Positions 8,785-18,057 of a DNA stretch of 64,000 nucleotides are shown one piece after another (the first letter of the stretch is position 1; each line of letters starts with the position of its first letter). The stretch lies in NCBI GenBank assembly GCA_910575475.1, contig CAJTGD010000009.1, forward strand, positions 1 to 64,000, read 5' to 3'. The notes beneath the pieces are model-generated. The model had not been told where the DNA came from and did not search any database. It was given only the letters and a program-made list of their open reading frames with translations. The position numbers and the translations under genes are program-made. The stretch is from Lachnospiraceae bacterium (GTDB lineage Bacteria; Bacillota; Clostridia; Lachnospirales; Lachnospiraceae).

Positions 8785-9526
8785 AGTAATCCAACCCTTT
8801 CCGGATATAATCCAACTCCTCTTTCAGTTCCATCCTGCGGATCCGGATCCGCTCTCCGGTCTGCCCCTGCAGCCCTGCCAGAATATTTTGCCGGATCTCC
8901 AATTCCCGGTCCAGATATTCCCTGAGGACCGGATGCCGCATTTCCAAAAGCAGCTTCCCGTATCGGATCCCAGTTTCGTCCCACACGCAGGCCCTATCCG
9001 GTTCCAGGCTTTTTTCCGCACCTTTTCTCCGGCCGCCGCGTCTGCCGTCCTTGGGGGGCGCAGCCTTCATCATCGGATAATATTTTCCGTCGTCCTTTAC
9101 CATATCCTCCTGAATAAACAAAAAACCTTCCTCTAAAAGAAAGGCTCTGACTTTTGCGATCTCGGACTGTGGCTGGAGAACCAGTTCCTTCATGGACCGG
9201 GTAACCTCCGGATATGCGCTCAGGATCCGGATCATCAGTGGCCCGCCCATTCCTGCGATCACGGCGGTATCCGCTTCAAACGGTTCCAGCTTCTCAAAAC
9301 CGTCCGATAACCGAAGCCGGATCTTTCCCTCCATGCCGTTCTCTTTCACATGCTCCTCTGCCTTTTTCAGCGGCCCTTCATTCACATCCATGGCAATGGC
9401 TGATTCGGCCAGTCCTTCCTGCAAAAGGTAGATCGGGATATAGGCATGGTCCGTACCTATATCCGCAACCCGATGCCCGGCAGTCACAAGGGAAGCGACC
9501 GCCTGCAGTCTGTCTGATAATACCAT
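8774..9526 (-). CDS. trmK: tRNA (adenine(22)-N(1))-methyltransferase
   Basis: Makes m1A22 in tRNA using S-adenosylmethionine. The Rossmann methyltransferase core has the SAM motif VADIGTDHAYIPIYLL near the N-terminus and a C-terminal coiled-coil-like region, as in Bacillus TrmK. I start it at the ATG at 9526 (MVLSDRLQAVASL), nine bases after GAGG; the longer frame to 9628 adds a stretch not expected in the family. With this start it is 250 residues. Order dnaG-rpoD-trmK-nif3 supports the call. Confidence 0.93.
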   Translation of the reverse strand: MVLSDRLQAVASLVTAGHRVADIGTDHAYIPIYLLQEGLAESAIAMDVNEGPLKKAEEHVKENGMEGKIRLRLSDGFEKLEPFEADTAVIAGMGGPLMIRILSAYPEVTRSMKELVLQPQSEIAKVRAFLLEEGFLFIQEDMVKDDGKYYPMMKAAPPKDGRRGGRRKGAEKSLEPDRACVWDETGIRYGKLLLEMRHPVLREYLDRELEIRQNILAGLQGQTGERIRIRRMELKEELDYIRKGLDYYAV

Positions 9527-9620
9527 CTGTCCATTCCTCTGCGGTTCGCCGCCTGCACATATTTTCTCCGGCAGACATGTGCTGCACCGCCCCTGAAAAT
9601 CTGCTTTTATTCGGGCTTTT

Positions 9621-10736
9621 TTAGTCAAGGTAATCCCGCAGCTTCCTGCTCCTGCTGGGATGACGCAGCTTTCGCAGCGCTTTTGCCTCGATCTGGCGGA
9701 TCCGCTCTCTGGTCACGTCAAATTCCTTGCCCACCTCTTCCAGCGTCCTTGCCCGTCCGTCGTTCATGCCGAAACGGAGACGGAGCACTTTCTGCTCCCT
9801 CTCAGTCAGCGTATCCAATACCTCGTCCAGCTGCTCCTTGAGCAGGGTCTGGGCTGCCGCCTCCGCGGGAACCGGTACATTGTCGTCCTGGATAAAATCT
9901 CCAAGATGGCTGTCCTCCTCTTCTCCGATGGGAGTCTCCAGGGAAACCGGCTCCTGAGAGATCTTCAAGATCTCCCTGACACGGTCCACCGGCATGTCCA
10001 ATTCCTTCGCGATCTCCTCCGGGGTGGGTTCACGCCCCAGCTCCTGCAGAAGCTGTCTTGACACACGGATGAGCTTGTTGATGGTCTCCACCATATGGAC
10101 CGGGATCCGGATCGTCCTCGCCTGGTCTGCGATGGCTCTGGTGATCGCCTGGCGGATCCACCATGTGGCATAGGTGCTGAACTTATATCCCTTGTGGTAA
10201 TCAAACTTCTCCACAGCCTTAATGAGTCCCAGATTGCCCTCCTGGATCAGATCCAGAAACAGCATTCCGCGGCCCACATACCTCTTGGCAATGCTGACCA
10301 CCAGACGCAGGTTTGCCTCCGCCAGCTCCTTCTTGGCATCCTCGTCCCCGTCTTCCATCCGCTGGGCAAGCTCGATCTCACGCTCGGCGCTCAAAAGAGG
10401 AACTTTTCCGATCTCCTTCAGATACATGCGCACAGGATCTTCGATGCTGACTCCATCCGGAACCGAGAGATCAATGTTCTCAACATCCACGTCCTCTTCC
10501 TCGGACAGGATCACGTCCATGTCAATGTCCACATCATCGTCACTGCCGCTGATCCGGAGCACATCGATATTGTTGGATTCCAGGTATTCAAATACCTTGT
10601 CCATCTGTTCCGCATTGAGCTCCATGTCACGGAAAAAGTCGTTGATCTCCTGGATCTCCAGAATACTCTTCTTTTTCTTGCCGAGAGCAACCAGGTCTCT
10701 TAAACGCTCCAAAAATTTCTGTGTGTTCTCTTCCAT
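9621..10736 (-). CDS. rpoD: RNA polymerase housekeeping sigma factor (SigA/RpoD)
   Basis: Directs core RNA polymerase to TTGACA/TATAAT promoters such as those listed here. The 371-residue protein has region 1.1 at the N-terminus, region 1.2 ([16 protein letters not shown]), region 2 ([19 protein letters not shown], then [10 protein letters not shown]), region 3 and a region 4 helix-turn-helix ([21 protein letters not shown]). Length matches Bacillus SigA rather than the longer enterobacterial form. GGAAGG precedes the ATG. It follows dnaG by 55 bp, forming the classic macromolecular synthesis operon. Confidence 0.98.
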   Translation of the reverse strand: MEENTQKFLERLRDLVALGKKKKSILEIQEINDFFRDMELNAEQMDKVFEYLESNNIDVLRISGSDDDVDIDMDVILSEEEDVDVENIDLSVPDGVSIEDPVRMYLKEIGKVPLLSAEREIELAQRMEDGDEDAKKELAEANLRLVVSIAKRYVGRGMLFLDLIQEGNLGLIKAVEKFDYHKGYKFSTYATWWIRQAITRAIADQARTIRIPVHMVETINKLIRVSRQLLQELGREPTPEEIAKELDMPVDRVREILKISQEPVSLETPIGEEEDSHLGDFIQDDNVPVPAEAAAQTLLKEQLDEVLDTLTEREQKVLRLRFGMNDGRARTLEEVGKEFDVTRERIRQIEAKALRKLRHPSRSRKLRDYLD

Positions 10737-10791
10737 GTGTCCTTCCTTCCTCTGCCTGCACAGCGCCAGGCTATCTTGTTATATTTTATCC

Positions 10792-12567
10792 TTATTCTAA
10801 AGAAATATGCAGTTTCTCCAATTCCCCGAGCTGTCTTTTTTCTTCCATAAGCCGCTGCAGGCCCGCCATATCCGTCGGTTCCAGATCCTTCATACGGGCA
10901 TCGATGCTGTTGGACTTCACCCGCAGGAGAGAATCCTTAATGGCGCGCACCTTTTCCTCCAGCGTGGTCAGCCTGCTGATCCGGGTATTGAACAGCGCGG
11001 CTGCCTCCCGGTGCTCTTCCTCCTCCGTAAAATGGTTGATGATCTTTGCCGGGTTCAAACTGCCCGCCCTGTACTGCTCATACAAAAGCTCCGCCACCGT
11101 GCGGTACTGAGGCTGTGTAAAATCCCCGGGACTGATATGTCTGCTGATGATGCCGAACAGCCTGCTGTCATCGATCATCCACGTAAGAAGCACCTTCTGG
11201 GCCGTAAGACTGCCGTCCTCCTTCTTAAGGGGCTGCCCCGGCGCCGTCCTGGGACGTTCCACCGGCTTTGCCATGCCTTCCCGGACTGCGGTCCTGGACA
11301 CCAGCTTTTTCAGACTCTCCTCGCTGATCCGATAGGCCTTTGCAACCGCTTCTATGTAATTATTCCGTTCCAGCTCGTCCTGGAAACCGATCAGCCGTCT
11401 TGCCGCCTCCTGGAAAAACGCGGTCTTGCCCTCCGGAGAGTCCATATGATACTCCCGCTCCAGGATCTCCAGGGTGAACATAAACCCATTCTTTGCCCCC
11501 TCGATCCTCTGCTCAAATTCCTCCGCCCCCAGGTTCTTGATAAATTCATCTGGGTCTTTATAGGGATCCATCCGGATGACCTTTGCAGAGATTCCTGCTT
11601 CTCTCAGGATCGGAACTGCCCTGAGCGCAGCCTTCGTCCCTGCCTCATCGCTGTCATAGGTCAGGTACACCTCCTGGACATAACGCCGGATCAGGGAAGC
11701 ATGCCCCGCGGTCAGCGCGGTCCCCAGGGAAGCCACCGCATTGGTGAAGCCGGCCTGATGCATCGCGATCACATCCATATAGCCTTCACAGAGCAGAAAA
11801 TATGGCTTCCGCGAGGACCTGGCACGATTCAGCCCGTACAGATTCCGGCTCTTGTCAAAAATGGGGGTCTCCGGGGAATTCAGATACTTGGGCTTCGCAT
11901 CTCCCATGACGCGTCCCCCGAATCCGATCACCCGGCTGTTCACATCCATGATCGGAAACATGACCCGGTTCCAGAACTTGTCATAGACACCATGCTTTTC
12001 GTCGATGCTGATGAGGCCAGCCTGGCGGATCATCTCCTCCGGATATCCCTTTGACCGGAGATAACGGTACAGGTCATCGCTGTACTTATTGGAATAGCCC
12101 AGCCCGAATGCACGGATGGTCTCATCCGACAGACGGCGCTCCCTCAGATATGTATAACCGGCCTTTCCCTGCTCCGACTTCAGCTGCACATAAAAATACT
12201 GCGCCGCCGCTTTGTTGATCTCCAGCAAAGAGGCTTTTAAACCGGCCCGCTCCTTCGCCTCCCTGGAATACTCCGCCTTCGGAAGCTCCACCCCGGAGCG
12301 CTCCGCCAGATATTCGACAGCTTCGGTAAATGTATAATTCTCATATTCCATCAGAAACGTAAAGACATTCCCTCCGGCGCCGCAGCCAAAGCAGTAATAC
12401 ATCTGCTTCTGCCTGCTGACGGAAAAAGACGGAGACTTTTCATTATGAAACGGACAGAGACCGAAATAGGAGCTGCCCTTTTTCTGCAGCTTCACATATC
12501 CGGAAATCACATCCACGATATCATTTTTCATCCGCACTTCTTCGATCAAATCTTCCGAATAATACAT
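10792..12567 (-). CDS. dnaG: DNA primase
   Basis: Synthesises RNA primers at the replication fork. The 591-residue protein has the N-terminal CHC2 zinc-binding domain (CPFHNEKSPSFSV, then YCFGCGAGGN), the catalytic Toprim core (LCEGYMDVIAMHQAGF and the acidic TYDSDEAGTKA) and a C-terminal helicase-binding region. A GGGGAGG site precedes the ATG. It is the first gene of dnaG-rpoD-trmK-nif3; no convincing sigma-A promoter stood out in the 75 bp before the dgt terminator. Confidence 0.97.
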   Translation of the reverse strand: MYYSEDLIEEVRMKNDIVDVISGYVKLQKKGSSYFGLCPFHNEKSPSFSVSRQKQMYYCFGCGAGGNVFTFLMEYENYTFTEAVEYLAERSGVELPKAEYSREAKERAGLKASLLEINKAAAQYFYVQLKSEQGKAGYTYLRERRLSDETIRAFGLGYSNKYSDDLYRYLRSKGYPEEMIRQAGLISIDEKHGVYDKFWNRVMFPIMDVNSRVIGFGGRVMGDAKPKYLNSPETPIFDKSRNLYGLNRARSSRKPYFLLCEGYMDVIAMHQAGFTNAVASLGTALTAGHASLIRRYVQEVYLTYDSDEAGTKAALRAVPILREAGISAKVIRMDPYKDPDEFIKNLGAEEFEQRIEGAKNGFMFTLEILEREYHMDSPEGKTAFFQEAARRLIGFQDELERNNYIEAVAKAYRISEESLKKLVSRTAVREGMAKPVERPRTAPGQPLKKEDGSLTAQKVLLTWMIDDSRLFGIISRHISPGDFTQPQYRTVAELLYEQYRAGSLNPAKIINHFTEEEEHREAAALFNTRISRLTTLEEKVRAIKDSLLRVKSNSIDARMKDLEPTDMAGLQRLMEEKRQLGELEKLHISLE

Positions 12568-12640
12568 TCTGACCTCCCCAAAAAATTCCCTATATGTATA
12601 TATTCGACAAAACTTATAAATTTCCTTCCTGCAATTTAAG

Positions 12641-12703
12641 AAAAAATTCCACCGGTACGGTTGGACGATCTAAAGATCATCCAACCTGCGCATCCAGGTG
12701 GAA
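12641..12703 (-). terminator. dgt terminator, also a copy of a dispersed hairpin repeat
   Basis: A nested structure: outer arms TTCCACC (12647-12653) and GGTGGAA (12697-12703), inner arms GGTTGGACGATC and GATCATCCAACC around TAAA, followed on the minus strand by six T (12641-12646). It ends dgt, whose stop is at 12708. A related element with compensatory base changes lies at 49216-49284. Confidence 0.85.
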
Positions 12704-12707
12704 AAAC

Positions 12708-13712
12708 CTACTTCGACCATGCTTCCGGCATAAAGTACTCCTCATACTTCTTCACCGCGTAATTATCGGTCATTCCGGCAATATAGTCGCACACGATCTG
12801 TTCCCGGCAGTTTCCCGGAAGATCAATGGCATGAAGAAACTGCTCAGGCAGCAGCTCCAGGTGTGTAAGATAATACTCATACAGCCGGCGGATCAGATCC
12901 ACTGCCTTATCCTCCTCCCCCTTTGCCTTGGGGTTGAGGTATACATGATAAAACATAAATTTCCGAAGCTCCTTCATGGCCTGCCCCACTTCCTCGGACA
13001 TGAGGATCTCCGGTCTGTCCATGCTGTGCACGATCACGTCATGGACCATGGTATCCAGCCTGCGTTTTCCGGTATCCCCCAGTGTATTCCGGATTTCCTT
13101 CGGAATTTCCTCTTCTGTTAAAATACCGCCCCGCACAGCGTCATCGATATCATGGTTGATATAGGCAATCTTATCTGACAGGCGGAGCACCTGCCCCTCC
13201 AGCGTGTGCGGCGTGCCGGCCGTCTTGTGGTTCAGAATGCCGTCCCGTACCTCCCATGTCAGATTCAGCCCTTTTCCCTGTCTCTCAATATACTCCACAA
13301 CACGGACGCTCTGCTCATTGTGCGCAAAATGATACACCGAATTCAGCGCCCTCTCCCCCGCATGCCCAAAAGGCGTATGTCCCAGGTCATGCCCCAGGGC
13401 GATCGCTTCCACCAGATCTTCATTTAAACGAAGCGCCTTGGCAATCGTACGCGCATTCTGCGACACCTCCAGCGTATGTGTCAGCCTGGTACGGTAATGA
13501 TCGCTTTTGGGCTGTAAGAATACCTGCGTCTTCTGCTTCATCCGCCGGAACGCCTTGCAGTGCAGGATCCTGTCCCGGTCACGCTGAAACACCGGGCGTA
13601 TGTCACATTCCTGCTCCGGGCGCTCCCTCCCTCTTGACTCCCTGCTGAAGGACGCGTATGGACTCAAGTACTCCAATTCCCTTTCTTCCAGTTGTTCTCT
13701 GATCGTCATCAT
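12708..13712 (-). CDS. dgt: dGTP triphosphohydrolase family protein (HD domain)
   Basis: Predicted to hydrolyse dNTPs to deoxynucleoside and triphosphate. The 334-residue protein carries the HD-domain ligands RLTHTLEVSQ and LGHDLGHTPFGHAGE and the later SDKIAYINHDIDDA. The length matches the short dGTPase-like family of Firmicutes rather than the 500-residue E. coli Dgt, so the substrate range is uncertain. AAAGAGG is six bases before the first of two adjacent ATG codons. It sits alone between two stem-loops, upstream of dnaG on the same strand. Confidence 0.92.
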   Translation of the reverse strand: MMTIREQLEERELEYLSPYASFSRESRGRERPEQECDIRPVFQRDRDRILHCKAFRRMKQKTQVFLQPKSDHYRTRLTHTLEVSQNARTIAKALRLNEDLVEAIALGHDLGHTPFGHAGERALNSVYHFAHNEQSVRVVEYIERQGKGLNLTWEVRDGILNHKTAGTPHTLEGQVLRLSDKIAYINHDIDDAVRGGILTEEEIPKEIRNTLGDTGKRRLDTMVHDVIVHSMDRPEILMSEEVGQAMKELRKFMFYHVYLNPKAKGEEDKAVDLIRRLYEYYLTHLELLPEQFLHAIDLPGNCREQIVCDYIAGMTDNYAVKKYEEYFMPEAWSK

Positions 13713-13765
13713 CCGCTGCCTCTTTCAAATCCTGAACTCCCTATTATATTATATTCAAAACCTGT

Positions 13766-13804
13766 CGGGAATTTCCTCTAATTTTCCAAAAGAGGAAATT
13801 CCCG
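13766..13804 (-). terminator. Stem-loop after the PPK2 gene, possible terminator
   Basis: A perfect 14-bp stem (CGGGAATTTCCTCT at 13766-13779, complement at 13791-13804) with an 11-base loop lies between the PPK2 stop and dgt. The minus-strand sequence after it is ACAGGTTTTG, with only four T, so termination may be partial. Confidence 0.55.
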
Positions 13805-13837
13805 GCCTGAATGTAAGCTTATGCCGACAGTTCCCGG

Positions 13838-15376
13838 TTATCCTTTCAGACGCTTTTCAATCGCGTCCACCACAGTTTCCAGAACTTTGATCCTTGCATA
13901 ATATTTGCAGTTGCCTTCCACCACAATCCAGGGGGCGTATTCCGTGGAAGTCCGGATCAGCATCTCGTTGACCGCATCCTCATACTGATCCCACTTTTCC
14001 CGGTTGCGCCAGTCCTCATCCGTGATCTTCCACTGCTTTTCCGGATTTTCCTGGCGTGCCTTAAAGCGGCGCTCCTGCTCATCCTTATCGATCTGCATCC
14101 AGAACTTCATGACAACAGCGCCCGCATCCGCCCAGTCCTTTTCCATATCGTTCATCTCCTTATAAGCCCGCTGCCACTCCTGCTTCGTACAGAAGCCCTC
14201 AATCCGCTCCACCATCACGCGGCCGTACCAGGTCCGGTCGAAGATCGCGATGTGCCCGTCCTTGGGCACTGCCCGCCAGAACCGCCACAGGTAATGATGG
14301 GCTTTTTCAATATCATTGGGAGAAGCCGTAGGATTCACGACAAATCCGCGGGGATCCATCTTCTCGGTGAGACGCTTGATGGCGCCGCCCTTGCCGCCGG
14401 CATCCCAGCCTTCAAATCCCAATATCACCGGAATCCGCCTCCGGTACAGCTCCCCGTGCAGGAGCTCCATTTTCTTCTGCAGCTTCTCCAGCTTCTTCTT
14501 ATACTCTTCCTTCGTATAGCTTAAGGTCAGGTCCGCATTCCGGAGGATGGACTCCTGAAGGTCGTTCACATTTTTCGCGGCCTCCTCCGCCACCGCCGAT
14601 ACCTGTACGTTTTCCTCCATGGACCGGATCGCCTTCACCGCATCGGCCTCTGCCTTTTTATGCTGTACCTTTTCGATCTGCTGTGCCAGCGCCTTAATGA
14701 CCGCCGAATAGATCTTTACCGTCGCGAAACGCTTATCCGTGGCTTCCACGATCATCCACGGGGCATAATCCGTGTCCGTCTTCTGCAGCATCTCTTCCAT
14801 GATCGCCTGGTATTCGTCGAAGCGCTTGTTCCTCTCCAGGTCCCCTTTGCTGACCCTCCATGCGGTCTCCTTGTTCTCTTTCAGCTTCTGGAAACGTTTT
14901 TTCTGTTCCTTTTTGCTGATATCCAAAAACAATTTAATCAGGACGCAGCCATCGTCCGTCAGCTGTTTCTCGAAGGAACAGATCGAATGAAAGGCATCCG
15001 GAAGCTCCGTCTTTTTGTTCTTTTTTTCAAAACGGTCGATCAGGACCTTCCTGTACCAGCTTCCGTCAAATACGGCAATCCTTCCCTTTGCCGGAGTCTT
15101 TGTCCAGAATCTCCACAGGAACGGATGCATCTTTTCCTCCTCTGATTCACGCTGGATCGCATGTACCTCAAACCCGCGCGGATCCAGACTCTGGATTAGC
15201 TTCCCGATCTGCAGCCCCTTGCCTGCGGCGCCAAAACCTTCGAACACGATCATCACCGGGATCTTCAGGCTCTTGCACTGTCTCTGCAGTTCTCCCAGTC
15301 TGCTTTCCAGAAGCGGCATTTTATCCTTGTATTCTTCTTTTGACATTTTCTTCGACAAATCCACTTTTTCCAGCAT
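13838..15376 (-). CDS. pap: Polyphosphate:AMP phosphotransferase, two-domain PPK2 family
   Basis: Predicted to move phosphate from polyphosphate to AMP (or ADP). The 512-residue protein contains two tandem PPK2 domains (about residues 10-240 and 285-510). Walker A is GFGAAGKGLQIGKL in the first and GWDAGGKGGAIKRL in the second. The second keeps the canonical IAIFDRTWYGRV Walker B region, while the first reads IAVFDGSWYRKV, lacking the Arg after Asp. That asymmetry is typical of class II PPK2 with one catalytic domain. GGAGG precedes the ATG by eight bases. It appears monocistronic. Confidence 0.93.
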   Translation of the reverse strand: MLEKVDLSKKMSKEEYKDKMPLLESRLGELQRQCKSLKIPVMIVFEGFGAAGKGLQIGKLIQSLDPRGFEVHAIQRESEEEKMHPFLWRFWTKTPAKGRIAVFDGSWYRKVLIDRFEKKNKKTELPDAFHSICSFEKQLTDDGCVLIKLFLDISKKEQKKRFQKLKENKETAWRVSKGDLERNKRFDEYQAIMEEMLQKTDTDYAPWMIVEATDKRFATVKIYSAVIKALAQQIEKVQHKKAEADAVKAIRSMEENVQVSAVAEEAAKNVNDLQESILRNADLTLSYTKEEYKKKLEKLQKKMELLHGELYRRRIPVILGFEGWDAGGKGGAIKRLTEKMDPRGFVVNPTASPNDIEKAHHYLWRFWRAVPKDGHIAIFDRTWYGRVMVERIEGFCTKQEWQRAYKEMNDMEKDWADAGAVVMKFWMQIDKDEQERRFKARQENPEKQWKITDEDWRNREKWDQYEDAVNEMLIRTSTEYAPWIVVEGNCKYYARIKVLETVVDAIEKRLKG

Positions 15377-15442
15377 TTTCTTTTCCTCCCGTATTTTTTT
15401 GTTTTTTGCTGTTGTTGCTTTGTCAATCGTATTTGTTTCTGA

Positions 15443-16555
15443 TCAGCTATATTTTCTGACAATTTCGTTCATAATATCCCACTTTTTTTCCATATCCTCT
15501 ACCAGCTTGAACTGTGTCCTGCAGCGGTCCAGATTATGCCCCTCTCTGTGGATCTTGAAATAGACATCTCCCTCCAGATAATCCGCCAGAAAACGGATCC
15601 CGCACTCGAAGGTCATCACCTTTGCCCCCATGGGAAGCATCTCCAACTCCTTCGCTGTAAGACTGCCCGCGCATCCCTCGACAAAGCCTTTTGTGTACAG
15701 CTCGAATAACTCCATATCACATTCCACCTTGTCCAGATCCGTCTCATCCTCTGCCGCCGTGCTGGCCCCAAAGCGGATGGAATCCCCGAAGTCATTGACC
15801 GCAAGCCCGGGCATCACGGTATCCAGGTCAATCACGCAGATTCCCTTTCCCGTGGCATCGTCGATCATGATATTGTTCAGCTTCGTATCATTGTGGGTTA
15901 CCCGAAGAGGCATCTCCTTCCTCTCGAGCATCCCTCCCAGCACACCCGTCATTTCCTCATGCGCAAAGGCAAAATCAATCTCCTTCCTGACAGACTCTGC
16001 CCTGCCGCAGACATCTGCCTCCACGGCCCGCCGAAATGCCGCAAACCTGGATTTTGTATCGTGGAACCCCTGTATGGTCTCATGCAGGGTATCTGCCGGA
16101 TAATCTGCCAGCATCCTCTGGAAATTGCCGAAGGAAAAAGCGCTCTGGTAAAAGTTCTCCGGCTTTTTCACCTGATCGTAGCAGGACGCTCCGGTGATGA
16201 ACTGATATGCCCGCCAGTATTCTCCTTCCGAGTCTATGTAGTATGGCTTTCCGTCCAAAGCCGGAATCACATTCAGCGTTTCCCGCTCCGGATCTCCGCC
16301 CTTCTCCAGGATCCGCTCTCGCAGATAGGTCGTCACGTTCATGATATTTTCCATCAGCTCTATGGGCCTGGTAAAGATCTGCCGGTTCATATGCTGCAGG
16401 ATCTTTTTATACTGCCCCTTTTCCGGATCATCATATATAAGCAGGTAGGTATCGTTAATGTGCCCGCTGCCATATGGCTCCACAGAGACCAGGTTCCCGC
16501 GGGAGCTGAAATTTTTGATCGCGTCTGTTTTTCCCTTATCATTTTCTTTCCTCAT
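15443..16555 (-). CDS. N-acetylhexosamine 1-kinase-like phosphotransferase
   Basis: Aminoglycoside phosphotransferase-fold kinase closely resembling bifidobacterial NahK, which phosphorylates the anomeric carbon of GlcNAc or GalNAc. Shared motifs include EPYGSGHINDTYL near the N-terminus, the catalytic loop RVTHNDTKLNNIMIDD, the metal-binding VIDLDTVMPG and FGDSIRFGAST, and RFLADYLEGDVYF near the end. The ATG at 16555 is chosen for GGGAGG seven bases upstream; it begins two bases after the nucleotidyltransferase stop. The protein then has 370 residues. Pairing with a sugar-nucleotide transferase fits a sugar-1-phosphate product. The exact sugar is inferred. Confidence 0.85.
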   Translation of the reverse strand: MRKENDKGKTDAIKNFSSRGNLVSVEPYGSGHINDTYLLIYDDPEKGQYKKILQHMNRQIFTRPIELMENIMNVTTYLRERILEKGGDPERETLNVIPALDGKPYYIDSEGEYWRAYQFITGASCYDQVKKPENFYQSAFSFGNFQRMLADYPADTLHETIQGFHDTKSRFAAFRRAVEADVCGRAESVRKEIDFAFAHEEMTGVLGGMLERKEMPLRVTHNDTKLNNIMIDDATGKGICVIDLDTVMPGLAVNDFGDSIRFGASTAAEDETDLDKVECDMELFELYTKGFVEGCAGSLTAKELEMLPMGAKVMTFECGIRFLADYLEGDVYFKIHREGHNLDRCRTQFKLVEDMEKKWDIMNEIVRKYS

Positions 16556-16557
16556 CG

Positions 16558-17481
16558 TCAATCCTCCCATAAATCTTCCGGATAGAAGCCTTCCGCTTTC
16601 AGTCTCTGCATCGCCGCGACCACAACCGGCTTATCTTCTTTATATGTTACGCCATACCACTTGTCCGCGGAGGAAAGGACCGCTACGGATGCCCGGTCCT
16701 GCTCCACCAGTCCGCTGACTACACTGGGGAGAAAATACTCGCATTTGAGCGGGTTTTCCCGAAGGCCCTTTTCCAGAAATGCCGGGAATCCTGCCTGGAT
16801 CTCATCCAGGATGCTTTTCGTAAATCCCCACATATTCATGGAAACCAGCGTCTCGCCCGGAATCGGCACCCAGGTAGCCCCGTCATCCTCCGTATAGGCA
16901 ATGCCGCCCTCCCTCTTTTCGATCCGGGTTCTCTCTGTAACGGCTGTGAGCTCTCCGGCATCATTGACCTCACAGATGCCCCGCGCCACATGTCCATTGT
17001 CTGTCACCGTATTCCTCAACTCATAGCCCACCATGGTGTAACGGTATTTCTCATCATCCTCGTGAGCAGAAAGGTAGCCGTAAATCTTCTGGAATGCGTC
17101 TCTTCCATAATAGTCGTCTGCATTGATGACTGCGAAAGGCCCGTCGATCTCGTGAACAGCACTCAGGACCGCATGTGCCGTCCCCCATGGTTTTGCGCGG
17201 CCCTCCGGTACGGCAAAGCCCTCCGGGATGTCCTGGATCCGCTGAAACGCATAGGAAGTCTCCATATACTGCTCCACCCGGCTTCCAATGGCCTCACGGA
17301 AGTCCTTTTCATTTTCCTCCTTGATGATAAATACCACCTTTTCAAAGCCCGCCAGCTTCGCATCATATATGGAAAAATCCATGATAATGTGTCCCTGATC
17401 GTCCACCGGGTCAATCTGCTTCAACCCGCCGTAGCGGCTTCCCATTCCCGCAGCCATGATCACTAATACCGGTTTTTTCAT
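16558..17481 (-). CDS. Sugar-phosphate nucleotidyltransferase family protein
   Basis: Glycosyltransferase-A fold nucleotidyltransferase, expected to couple a sugar-1-phosphate with an NTP. The 307-residue protein has the signature VLVIMAAGMGSRYGGLKQIDP at its start, an NADDYYG metal-binding motif and a GTAHAVL nucleotide-contact segment. The start is the ATG at 17481, eight bases after GGAGG; a TTG farther upstream lies in that site. It is the first gene of a two-gene unit with the NahK-like kinase, so the pair could turn N-acetylhexosamine into a UDP-sugar. Base and sugar specificity are not visible in the sequence. Confidence 0.85.
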   Translation of the reverse strand: MKKPVLVIMAAGMGSRYGGLKQIDPVDDQGHIIMDFSIYDAKLAGFEKVVFIIKEENEKDFREAIGSRVEQYMETSYAFQRIQDIPEGFAVPEGRAKPWGTAHAVLSAVHEIDGPFAVINADDYYGRDAFQKIYGYLSAHEDDEKYRYTMVGYELRNTVTDNGHVARGICEVNDAGELTAVTERTRIEKREGGIAYTEDDGATWVPIPGETLVSMNMWGFTKSILDEIQAGFPAFLEKGLRENPLKCEYFLPSVVSGLVEQDRASVAVLSSADKWYGVTYKEDKPVVVAAMQRLKAEGFYPEDLWED

Positions 17482-17524
17482 TTCTTTTTCCTCCAATCCT
17501 TTCTTACGTTAATAGTATGGTCTT

Positions 17525-17553
17525 ATTTTAACAAAAAGCCTATACATAATCAA
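17525..17553 (-). promoter_or_regulatory. Promoter of the nucleotidyltransferase/kinase pair
   Basis: TTGATT (17548-17553) and TAAAAT (17525-17530) with a 17-base spacer on the minus strand, about 45 bases upstream of the nucleotidyltransferase start. Confidence 0.6.
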
Positions 17554-17575
17554 ACAATAATTACCAAAAATGCAC

Positions 17576-17632
17576 AAAAATAGTAACAGTTCGACCTGGA
17601 ATCCTTTCCATGCCAAGCCGAACTGTTACTAT
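17576..17632 (-). terminator. Terminator of the XRE regulator gene
   Basis: A 14-bp perfect stem (ATAGTAACAGTTCG at 17580-17593, complement at 17619-17632) with a 25-base loop, followed on the minus strand by TTTTT (17576-17580). It ends the XRE gene at 17674. Confidence 0.75.
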
Positions 17633-17673
17633 CCATATGGCCTTCCATATTTTTCCGCAAAAACCTGCTCATT

Positions 17674-18057
17674 CTATTTTTGCTTTTCCTTTTTCCTGCT
17701 CAGTAGCTCCTCCTTGAAACGCTGTCCGTTTCCCAGTTCTTCCGTCAGATTGTAGATCAATTCCTGATTTTTGCGGTTTAACTGCTCATACTTTCTGCAG
17801 AGGTTATAGTTCCTCTCCTGAATCTCATTAAATTCTGTCTGGTTTTCCGTCCCTCTTCGTGAATCTGACCGATACAGAATATAATCAACGGACACACCAA
17901 AATAATTTGCCAGAGACATCAGGATATCCGCCGCAAGCGCGTTATCCCCGTTTTCAATCCGGCTGACCGTCTGCTGTGAAATATTGATCCTGCCTGCTAG
18001 TTCCTCCTGACGCAGTCTTCTCTCCTTGCGCAGTTCTTTTACCCGATTTCGCACCAT
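17674..18057 (-). CDS. XRE-family helix-turn-helix regulator
   Basis: 127 residues. The N-terminal domain (about 1-62) is a canonical Cro/C1-type helix-turn-helix: RLRQEELAGRINISQQTVSR is followed by IENGDNALAADILMSLANYFGVSVDYIL. The remaining half is charged and Asn/Gln-rich, predicted helical, and has no recognised domain. GGAGGG precedes the ATG. It is monocistronic between its own terminator and the divergent tRNA promoter. No target can be named; no phage or toxin partner is adjacent. Confidence 0.85.
   Translation of the reverse strand: MVRNRVKELRKERRLRQEELAGRINISQQTVSRIENGDNALAADILMSLANYFGVSVDYILYRSDSRRGTENQTEFNEIQERNYNLCRKYEQLNRKNQELIYNLTEELGNGQRFKEELLSRKKEKQK

Noticed and set aside
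17674-18057. XRE gene as part of a toxin-antitoxin or prophage unit
   Set aside because: It is monocistronic with its own terminator and has no toxin, integrase or attachment site next to it.
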